Source: an uncultured Oscillibacter sp.
Lineage (GTDB): Bacteria; Bacillota; Clostridia; Oscillospirales; Oscillospiraceae
Assembly: GCA_910583785.1 (NCBI GenBank)
Contig: CAJTZK010000012.1
Location: forward strand, 27,603-91,602
Reading direction: 5' to 3'
Length of the DNA stretch: 64,000 nucleotides
Of this stretch, positions 58,055 to 64,000 are shown one piece after another. Positions within the stretch are counted from its first letter, which is position 1. Each line of letters opens with the position of its first letter. A program made the translations under genes and the position numbers. The notes below the pieces were generated by a model that did no database searches, was not told the origin of the DNA, and saw only the letters and a list, made by a program, of their open reading frames with translations.

Positions 58055-59398
58055 ATGGAACCCAAACCAATCCAAATTGATTTCACCAGCCGGGACCTCC
58101 GGCGTCTCATCGTCCCCCTGGTCATCGAGCAGCTTCTGGCCATTACCGTGGGCCTGCTGGACTCCGTCATGGTCTCCCAGGTGGGAGAGGCGGCTATCTC
58201 CGCCGTGTCCCTGGTGGACACGGTAAACGTGCTGCTGGTAAACGCCTTCGCCGCCCTGGCCACTGGCGGCGCGGCCATTGCCGGGCAGTACCTGGGCCGC
58301 CGGGAGCGGGACAAGGCCGGACACGCCGGGGCCCAGCTCCTGCTCTTCATGGCCGAGGCGGCCCTGGCCATCATGGCCCTCTTCTACCTGGGGCGGGGCT
58401 TTGTGCTGAACGTGGTTTTCGGCCAGGTGGAACCGGATGTGGCGGCCTACGCCAGCACCTATTACCTGATCGTGGAGTCCTCCGTTCCCTTCCTGGCGGT
58501 CTACAGCGCCGGGGCGGCCCTCTTCCGGGTCATGGGGAACTCGAAAATCTCCATGTGGGTCTCCCTGGTGATGAACGTCATCAACGCCGCGGGAAACGCC
58601 CTTTTGCTCTTCGGCTTTCACATGGGCGTGGAGGGCGTGGCCATCCCCACGGTGGCCTCCCGGGTCTTCGCGGCGGGGGCCATGCTGGTCCTGCTCCGGC
58701 GGCCGGGCCTGGCCCTCCAGGTGGAGAAACTAAGCCTCCGGCACGACCGCTACATTGTGAAGAACATCCTCCGCTTCGGCGTGACCAACGGGCTGGAGAG
58801 CAGCATGTTCCAGCTGGGAAAAATCCTGCTCCTCTCCACGGTCTCCGTCCTGGGCACCGCCTCCGTGGCCGCCAACGCCATCGGCAATACCTTTGCCACC
58901 TTCCAGTGCGTGGCGGGAAACGCCCTGGGCCTGGGCATCGTGACGGTGGTGTCCCAGTGCGTGGGGGCCGGGGACTACGGCAAGGCCCGGTTCTATACCA
59001 AGAAGCTTTTGAAGGCGGCTTACGTCTCCATGGACCTTTGCATCCTGCTGGTGTATTTCTCCATGCCCCTGGTCCTCCGGCTGTACAACGTCTCGGCGGA
59101 GGCGGAGCACTACGCCCGGCAGATTGTCTGGATGCACGGCTTCATGGGCATGCTGTTCTGGCCCCTGTCCTTCACCCTGCCCCAGGCCCTCCGGGCCGCG
59201 GGGGACACCCGGTTCACCATGGTGGTCTCCTCCGTCTCCATGTGGACCATGCGGGTGGGCTTTGGCATCCTGCTGGGGCGGGTCCTGGGCTTTGGCGTCG
59301 TGGGCATCTGGATGGCCATGTTCACCGACTGGTTCCTCCGCATCGCCTTCTTCCTCCCCCGGTTCCACGGGCACAAATGGGAGACTATGGCGCTCTAG
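58055..59398 (+). CDS. MATE family efflux transporter
   Basis: 447 residues, twelve helices. DLRRLIVPLVIEQLLAITVG, GLLDSVMVSQVGEAAISAVS and NAIGNTFATFQCVAGNALGL are typical. Second MATE of the window, of a different subgroup from the MarR-linked one. Cotranscribed with the AraC gene. Confidence 0.9.
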   Translation: MEPKPIQIDFTSRDLRRLIVPLVIEQLLAITVGLLDSVMVSQVGEAAISAVSLVDTVNVLLVNAFAALATGGAAIAGQYLGRRERDKAGHAGAQLLLFMAEAALAIMALFYLGRGFVLNVVFGQVEPDVAAYASTYYLIVESSVPFLAVYSAGAALFRVMGNSKISMWVSLVMNVINAAGNALLLFGFHMGVEGVAIPTVASRVFAAGAMLVLLRRPGLALQVEKLSLRHDRYIVKNILRFGVTNGLESSMFQLGKILLLSTVSVLGTASVAANAIGNTFATFQCVAGNALGLGIVTVVSQCVGAGDYGKARFYTKKLLKAAYVSMDLCILLVYFSMPLVLRLYNVSAEAEHYARQIVWMHGFMGMLFWPLSFTLPQALRAAGDTRFTMVVSSVSMWTMRVGFGILLGRVLGFGVVGIWMAMFTDWFLRIAFFLPRFHGHKWETMAL

Positions 59399-59430
59399 GG
59401 CGCGTCCCATCCGGATCTACAATAATCCCA

Positions 59431-59498
59431 CAGGGGCGGGCCTGTGAGTCCGCCTCTGCGGGTTTCCTCTTTAAAACTGCTCCACGGGACGCACCCGC
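59431..59498 (+). repeat. Dispersed intergenic repeat copy
   Basis: CAGGGGCGGGCCTGTGAGTC, CGCC, spacer, CCTCTTTAAAACTGC and GGGACGCACCC; after the MATE gene in the same orientation. Confidence 0.6.
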
Positions 59499-59511
59499 GC
59501 TCTAACGCGCC

Positions 59512-59540
59512 TTGACAGGCCGGGTCCGGCGTGCTATAAT
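59512..59540 (+). promoter_or_regulatory. Promoter of the small DMT transporter
   Basis: TTGACA, 17 bp, TATAAT: full consensus. Confidence 0.9.
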
Positions 59541-59544
59541 CCCA

Positions 59545-59600
59545 ATACAGGTGAGCACCTATCGGCAGCCAGGCTTTTGAGCTTGGCTGTTTTTCTATTG
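59545..59600 (+). promoter_or_regulatory. Short hairpin-plus-terminator leader (possible guanidine-type riboswitch)
   Basis: Small hairpin AGGTGAGCACCT (59549-59560), then a terminator CAGCCAGGC/GCTTGGCTG with TTTTTCT (59566-59595), 18 bp before the gene. A transcription-attenuation device in front of an exporter; resembles in size the small guanidine-IV class, but the match was not verified. Confidence 0.45.
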
Positions 59601-59613
59601 AGGAGGAAACGCG

Positions 59614-60036
59614 ATGTCTTACATCTGGCCCATTGCCCTGGTGGTCGTATCCAACATTCTCTACCAAATCTGCGCCAAGTCCGTCCCCAGGGAGATGGAC
59701 GCCATGGCGTCCATGACGGTGACCTACCTGGTGGGAGCGGCCTGCTCGGCGGGGATGTTCTTCATCCTGAACCCGGACGGCAGCCTGCTCCGGGAGTACG
59801 CCAAGCTGAACGCGGCCCCCGTGCTGCTGGGAATCTCCGTGGTGGGCCTGGAGGTGGGCTTTATCTACGCCTACAAGGCCGGGTGGCCCGTCAGCACGGC
59901 CTCCATTGTCCAGAGCGCCTTCCTCTCCCTGGCGCTGCTGGTGGTCGGGGCCCTCCTGTACCAGGAGGCCGTCACCCCCAGCAAGGTCCTGGGCGCGGCC
60001 ATCTGCCTGGCGGGGCTCTACTTCCTGGGCAAATAA
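59614..60036 (+). CDS. Small DMT-superfamily (EamA-type, single-repeat) transporter
   Basis: 140 residues, about four to five helices (NILYQICAKSVP; VTYLVGAACSAGMFFIL; VLLGISVVGLEVGFIYAYKA; SIVQSAFLSLALLVVGALLY; LGAAICLAGLYFLG). It is a half-size EamA protein longer than SMR pumps (~105), likely acting as a dimer. GAGGAGG lies 9 bases before the ATG. Preceded by a riboswitch-like leader; substrate unknown. Confidence 0.82.
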   Translation: MSYIWPIALVVVSNILYQICAKSVPREMDAMASMTVTYLVGAACSAGMFFILNPDGSLLREYAKLNAAPVLLGISVVGLEVGFIYAYKAGWPVSTASIVQSAFLSLALLVVGALLYQEAVTPSKVLGAAICLAGLYFLGK

Positions 60037-60076
60037 CGAACGGCCGGACGGGGAGAACCCGGCCGGACGTTTCCGC

Positions 60077-60949
60077 TTATGGCTTCCGCCTCCCTACAAA
60101 GGACTCCCGGTACTTCCCCGGCGGCATCCCCACGTGCTTGGAGAACTGCACGTTGAAGTAGTTCTGGGTTTCGAAGCCCACCTGCTCCGCAATTTTCGCC
60201 ATGGGCAGGTCCGTGGAAATCAGCAAGTTCTGGGCCTCGCCGATCCGGCGGCGGAGAAGGTACTGGGTGGGCGAGTAACCGCTGGCCTCCTTGAAGGCGT
60301 GGGAGAGGTAATAGGGGCTGACATGGAGGGCCCTCCCCATGTCCTGGAGGGTCAGGGGCTCCCGGAAGTGCCCGTCGATGAAGGCCTGGACCTGGCGGCC
60401 CAGGGTCCTGGGCTCCGTCTCCGCCCGGTCCCGCGCGTCTCCAATGAGGTGGAGGATGCGCCCCAGCAGGGCCAGCATCAGGTGGTGGCACAGGGTCTCG
60501 CAGCCCGGGCGGTCCTCCAGCAGATAGCGGTACATCATGTCCAGCAGCAGCCGCATATCCTCCGCCTCCCCCGCGTGGAACAGGGCCGGGGCCCCGTCGG
60601 CGGTAAAGGCGTTCTCCCGCAGGCCCGGCAGGCGCAGCCCCGCAATAGCGGCGCAGTAGCTGAAGATGGCGTCGTCAGCGCTGGAGAACTCATCGTGGAC
60701 CACGCCGCTGTTGTAGAGGAGCAGGTCCCCGGCCTTTACGTCATAAAAGGTTTCGCCGATCAGATAGTGCCCGCTTCCGCCGCAGATCAGCAAAATCTCC
60801 GCCAGGTCCTGATGGGCATGGAGAATACGCGGGCGCCCCTGGTCCTCGGGCAGCGTCCGGGTGACATAGGCCAGCCGGGGCATGGTCTCCGGGGTAAACA
60901 GGGCGCGGGCCTCCCGTTTGACATAGCATAGGCTTGGCGGCTGCGGCAT
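60077..60949 (-). CDS. AraC family regulator
   Basis: 290 residues. Cupin domain (HAHQDLAEILLICGGSGHYL) and AraC HTH pair (TLQDMGRALHVSPYYLSHAF; MAKIAEQVGFETQNYFNVQF; GMPPGKYRE). AAAGGAG is 7 bases before the ATG. It faces a small peptide gene on the other strand and shows no obvious metabolic target nearby. Confidence 0.88.
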   Translation of the reverse strand: MPQPPSLCYVKREARALFTPETMPRLAYVTRTLPEDQGRPRILHAHQDLAEILLICGGSGHYLIGETFYDVKAGDLLLYNSGVVHDEFSSADDAIFSYCAAIAGLRLPGLRENAFTADGAPALFHAGEAEDMRLLLDMMYRYLLEDRPGCETLCHHLMLALLGRILHLIGDARDRAETEPRTLGRQVQAFIDGHFREPLTLQDMGRALHVSPYYLSHAFKEASGYSPTQYLLRRRIGEAQNLLISTDLPMAKIAEQVGFETQNYFNVQFSKHVGMPPGKYRESFVGRRKP

Positions 60950-61117
60950 AGGCGGCTCCTTTCCTCCCGTCCGGGAGCGCAAGATGTTGTAAATCCGGCG
61001 GGCCCTCCCTCCCCGGGCCGGGCCCTTCCCCGGGAAAACCCGGCAAGATATTGAATGTCTTTTCCCCCCGGGCGTGGTATCATCCTATCAACGTCAAGAA
61101 AGAAGGAGGTGCCCCAC

Positions 61118-61177
61118 ATGCTGTACACGCTGCTTTCCATCGTGGTACTGGGCGGTGCCGTTTGCCTGAACCGCTGA
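61118..61177 (+). CDS. 19-residue hydrophobic peptide
   Basis: ATG follows AAGGAGG by 8 bases and encodes MLYTLLSIVVLGGAVCLNR, one short membrane helix with a basic end, then TGA. A strong terminator follows 20 bp later and a TATCAT box lies ~40 bp upstream, so it is a self-contained transcription unit. Could be a KdpF-like accessory or regulatory peptide; no family recognised. Confidence 0.55.
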   Translation: MLYTLLSIVVLGGAVCLNR

Positions 61178-61196
61178 ACCACTGAACCGATCCGCC

Positions 61197-61224
61197 AAGC
61201 GGCCCCTGGAGGGGCCGCTTTTTC
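61197..61224. terminator. Bidirectional terminator after the small peptide gene
   Basis: 10-bp stem AAGCGGCCCC/GGGGCCGCTT, TGGA loop, TTTC; also serves the convergent dehydrogenase operon. Confidence 0.85.
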
Positions 61225-61229
61225 GCGCA

Positions 61230-62198
61230 TTAATAGCCCCGGGCCCGGTCAATGAGGCCGCGCAGGGGCCGCCCGGCGGCGTAGTTCTCCAAATCCCGGC
61301 AGAACATTTCCACGTTCCGGTCGCAGGTGTAGCCCAGGGTCATGTTCCCGGAGACATGGGGGGTGAGGATGAGGTTTTTCGCCGTCCACAGGGGATGGTC
61401 CTGGGGCAGGGGCTCCGGGTCCATCACGTCCAGGGCCGCGCCCCCCAGACGCCCGGCGTTCAGAGCCTCCGCCAGGGGCTCCTGCTCGATGGCGGTGCCC
61501 CGGCCCACGTTCACCACATACGCCCCCTGGGGCAGCAGGGCCAAGCGGGCCCCGTTCAGGATGTGCGCCGTCTCCGCCGTGCCGGGGAGGGCCATAATGA
61601 GGTTCCGCGTCCGGGGCAGCACCTGGTCCAATTGGGAGACGGGCAGCACCTCGTCGAAGGCCTCTTGGGCCCGGCCGCTGCGGCTCAGCCCGGTGATCCT
61701 GGAGGCCCCCATTCCCCGGAGGCGCTCCGCCACGTTGGCGCCGATGTCCCCCGTGCCCAGAATGGTGAACGCATTGTCCCGGATGGACCGGATGGGAAGC
61801 TGGTTGCTCCACCCCCGGTTCCGGACGACCTCCTCATACTCCGGCATCCGCCGGAGGAGCATCAGCAGCACCATGACCACGTGCTCCGCGATGGTGACGC
61901 CGTAGCAGCTGGAGTTAGTCAGCAGGCAGTCCGGGTTTGCGAAGAGGCCGGGGTCCTTGCAGTAGGGGTCCACCCCGGCGTAGGAGCAGCAGTACCACTT
62001 CAGGGACGCCGGGGCCTCCCGGAGCAGGTCCGCTGAGTGGGCGTAGAGAACCTCGCAGCTTTGGAGACAGTGCTTCGCCTCCTCAAACTGGTCCAGGGTG
62101 AAAAACCGGGGGACAAAGCCCTGGGCCTCCGCCGTGTTCTGGATTTGGGCCCTGTGGGCCCCGGTGAGGAACTCCTGGTAAACGCATATCATTCTCAT
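61230..62198 (-). CDS. D-2-hydroxyacid dehydrogenase family protein
   Basis: 322 residues. NAD-binding signature LGTGDIGANVAERLRGMG; catalytic triad regions VNVGRGTAIEQ (Arg side), ALDVMDPEPLP (Glu) and TPHVSGN (His). Reduces a 2-oxoacid or oxidises its D-hydroxyacid; glyoxylate/hydroxypyruvate and branched-oxoacid substrates are possible. Overlaps the upstream FAD oxidoreductase gene by 4 bp. Confidence 0.9.
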   Translation of the reverse strand: MRMICVYQEFLTGAHRAQIQNTAEAQGFVPRFFTLDQFEEAKHCLQSCEVLYAHSADLLREAPASLKWYCCSYAGVDPYCKDPGLFANPDCLLTNSSCYGVTIAEHVVMVLLMLLRRMPEYEEVVRNRGWSNQLPIRSIRDNAFTILGTGDIGANVAERLRGMGASRITGLSRSGRAQEAFDEVLPVSQLDQVLPRTRNLIMALPGTAETAHILNGARLALLPQGAYVVNVGRGTAIEQEPLAEALNAGRLGGAALDVMDPEPLPQDHPLWTAKNLILTPHVSGNMTLGYTCDRNVEMFCRDLENYAAGRPLRGLIDRARGY

Positions 62199-63811
62199 AA
62201 CAGGTCGTCTCCTTGTTGTAAATGGTTCAGCAGGGCCTCGGCGGCCCGCATGCCGTCGGCGGCGGCGGAGAGGATGCCCCCGGCGTAGCCCGCCCCCTCG
62301 CCGCAGGGGTAGAGCCCCCGCAGGGCGGACTGCCCGTCCGGGCCCCGGAGGATGCGGACCGGGGAGGAACTCCGGCTCTCCACGGCGGTGAGGACGGCGT
62401 CCGGCGCGTCATAGCCCTGGAGCTTCCGCCCCAGGAGGGGCAGGGCCTCCTCCAGCGCCTCTGCCACGAAGGGAGGCAGACAGGCATGGAGGTCCGCCCA
62501 GGCGACACCGGGGCGGTAGCTGGGCCGGACCTGCCCCGGGCCCGCAGAGGGCCGCCGGGCCAGAAAGTCCTCCACCCGCTGGGCGGGGGCCCGGTAGCCG
62601 CCGCCCCCCAGGGTGAAGGCCGCCTCCTCCAGCTTCCGCTGGAAGGCTATTCCCGCCAGGGGGAAGCCCTCCCCGCCGAAGTCCTCCGGGGTGACGTTCA
62701 CCAGAATGGCGCCGTTGATGTTCTCCTTGTCCCGGGCGAATTCGCTCATGCCGTTGGTCACTACCCGCTCCGGCTCTGAGGCGGCGGCCACCACCTCCCC
62801 CCCGGGACAGACGCAGAAGGAGAACACGCCCCGCCCATTGGGCAGATGGCAGGAGAGCTTATAGGTAGAGGCGGGAAGGCCCGGGTGCCCGGCGTATTGG
62901 CGGTACTGGGCGGCATCGCAGTCCGCCTGGCGGTGCTCAATCCGCACGCCCACGGCGAAGGGCTTGGCCTCCATGGGCACGCCCCGGCTGTACAGCATTT
63001 CAAAGGTATCCCGGGCGGAGTGGCCGGGGCAGAGGATCAGATTCCGGCAGGGCAGCTCACCGGGGCCCTCCAGGCTTTCTACGGAAATGCCCGCCAGCGT
63101 GCCGCCATCCGCCCGGACGTCCGCCAGGCGGGCCTCAAAGCGGATGTCCGCCCCCAGGGCGGCCAGCTCCCGGCGGAGGTTCCGGAGAACCACGTGGAGG
63201 TAATCCGTACCCACATGGGGCTTGGCGTCCATGAGGATGTCCGCGGGCGCGCCGCAGGACACCAGCCGCTCTAAGATGAAACGGTGCCGGGGGTCCTTGG
63301 TCCCGGTGTTCAGCTTGCCGTCGGAGAAAGCCCCGGCCCCCCCCTCGCCAAATTGGACGTTGCTGGCCAGGTCCAGCTCCCCGGTGGACCAGAAACGCTC
63401 CACGTCGGCCTTGCGGGCCTCCACAGGGCGCCCCCGCTCCAGGAGAATGGGACGCTGGCCCGCCAGCGCCAGCACCAGCGCCGCAAACAGGCCCGCCGGG
63501 CCCGCTCCCACAACCACTGGCCGTATTTCCGGCGGAAACCGGGGGGCGGAAAGGGGAACGCGGTAGCCCGGCTCCGGTTTCAGGCGGCTGGCCTTTTTGC
63601 CCCGGCAGCGGCGGAGGACGGCGGCTTCGTTGTCCACCGCCACGCAGACCGTGTAAATCACCGCCACGTCCTCCCGGGCGTCTACGCTGCGGCGAAGGAC
63701 CCGGAGGTCCCGGATATCCTCCGGGCGGAGGCGCAGCAGCCTGGCGGCCTGGACGCGGAGGTCCGCCCCGCCGCCGCCGGGGGGAAGGCGGAGGCCTTCG
63801 AGCTTAATCAT
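62195..63811 (-). CDS. FAD-dependent dehydrogenase (COG2509-like)
   Basis: 538 residues. After an ~85-residue N-terminal ferredoxin-like domain, FAD site RPVVVGAGPAGLFAALVLAL and GGAGAFSDGKLNTGTKDPRH, ending PCGEGAGYAGGILSAAADGM. Family members are long NAD(P)/FAD-linked oxidoreductases of unknown substrate. Extended -10 TGCTATAAT lies ~40 bp before the start (near 63847). Cotranscribed with the 2-hydroxyacid dehydrogenase. Confidence 0.9.
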   Translation of the reverse strand: MIKLEGLRLPPGGGGADLRVQAARLLRLRPEDIRDLRVLRRSVDAREDVAVIYTVCVAVDNEAAVLRRCRGKKASRLKPEPGYRVPLSAPRFPPEIRPVVVGAGPAGLFAALVLALAGQRPILLERGRPVEARKADVERFWSTGELDLASNVQFGEGGAGAFSDGKLNTGTKDPRHRFILERLVSCGAPADILMDAKPHVGTDYLHVVLRNLRRELAALGADIRFEARLADVRADGGTLAGISVESLEGPGELPCRNLILCPGHSARDTFEMLYSRGVPMEAKPFAVGVRIEHRQADCDAAQYRQYAGHPGLPASTYKLSCHLPNGRGVFSFCVCPGGEVVAAASEPERVVTNGMSEFARDKENINGAILVNVTPEDFGGEGFPLAGIAFQRKLEEAAFTLGGGGYRAPAQRVEDFLARRPSAGPGQVRPSYRPGVAWADLHACLPPFVAEALEEALPLLGRKLQGYDAPDAVLTAVESRSSSPVRILRGPDGQSALRGLYPCGEGAGYAGGILSAAADGMRAAEALLNHLQQGDDLL

Positions 63812-63943
63812 GGAAGGAAGCTCCTTTCAAGGGGTTTTCCATTGATTATAGCACATTTCAAGCGCCGGACGGAAGGGGGAGGGGGCGTATTTTCCCCGGA
63901 TTTTTTACCAAAAAAGAAATTTGGAAAAAAAACTGAAAACCCC

Positions 63944-63971
63944 TTGACAAGACGGTATTTTTTAGTATAAT
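63944..63971 (+). promoter_or_regulatory. Promoter of a gene beyond the right edge
   Basis: TTGACA, 16 bp, TATAAT in an AT-rich stretch, pointing out of the window. Confidence 0.8.
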
Positions 63972-64000
63972 GATAGCTGTTCCAACGGAATACAGCGGGT

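Noticed and set aside
1..64000. CRISPR array, prophage, insertion sequence, tRNA or rRNA
   Set aside because: No spaced direct repeats, transposase/integrase, phage structural genes or RNA-gene signatures were found by reading both strands.

Overview
The window looks like chromosomal DNA of a GC-rich gut Firmicute, most likely in the Oscillospiraceae/Ruminococcaceae. Codon use is GC-rich, Shine-Dalgarno sites (AGGAGG) are strong, and sigma-A promoters recur with TTGACA/TTGCAT, 17 bp and TATAAT-like boxes. Firmicute cis-elements are present: a Cys T-box, two FMN riboswitches and a purine riboswitch. Gene content is typical of gut clostridia: a vanG-type cluster, a GH112 glycan phosphorylase, and the purine-degradation genes ygfK and ssnA. 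No transposase, integrase, CRISPR array, rRNA or tRNA was seen.

Layout. 1-3440: start of an F-type ATP synthase operon read leftwards (a, c, b, then an alpha subunit carrying a C-terminal delta domain at its N-terminus; the rest lies outside). 3570-6640: hemolysin III-like membrane protein and a marR-MATE efflux pair. 6870-12720: a complete vanR-vanS-vanG-vanXY-vanT cluster for D-Ala-D-Ser peptidoglycan precursors. 12730-19700: an AraC regulator divergent from a sugar ABC transporter with a GH112 phosphorylase, probably for galacto-N-biose/lacto-N-biose. 19830-24600: DivIVA-like and HMA-like small proteins, a T-box-controlled cysE-VOC-cysS unit, and an XRE-membrane protein pair. 24595-31310: guaB, ygfK and ssnA. 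31440-35170: a DtxR-type regulator, an FMN-riboswitch ribU, dinB, an XRE gene and a small gene broken by an amber codon. 35169-41414: udk, a zinc-ribbon/SH3b surface protein, an ABC exporter overlapping ylmH, small DUF proteins and an XpaC-like protein. 41748-46750: a membrane-anchored XRE protein, guanine deaminase behind a purine riboswitch, a ZIP transporter and small zinc-ribbon and HTH genes. 46922-54220: htpG, a putative small RNA/toxin locus, uppP, ftsK and a second FMN-riboswitch ribU. 54264-64000: recG, folA, AraC-MATE, a DMT-type exporter behind a short terminator leader, another AraC regulator, a 19-residue peptide gene, a 2-hydroxyacid dehydrogenase and an FAD oxidoreductase.

How parts fit together. 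The van genes form a sensor-regulator pair plus the three enzymes that make D-Ser, ligate D-Ala-D-Ser and remove normal D-Ala-D-Ala ends; four tandem 11-bp repeats upstream of vanG look like the VanR site. The AraC/ABC/GH112 block imports and phosphorolyses a host-glycan disaccharide. Guanine deaminase and ssnA/ygfK point to purine breakdown. Two riboflavin importers under FMN control suggest dependence on scavenged riboflavin.

Intergenic DNA carries a dispersed repeat (at least six copies) built on a GGGCGG...CCGCCC hairpin followed by an AT-rich ATGCGC tail. Calls come from reading the sequence and recognising motifs by eye; no database or folding program was used.
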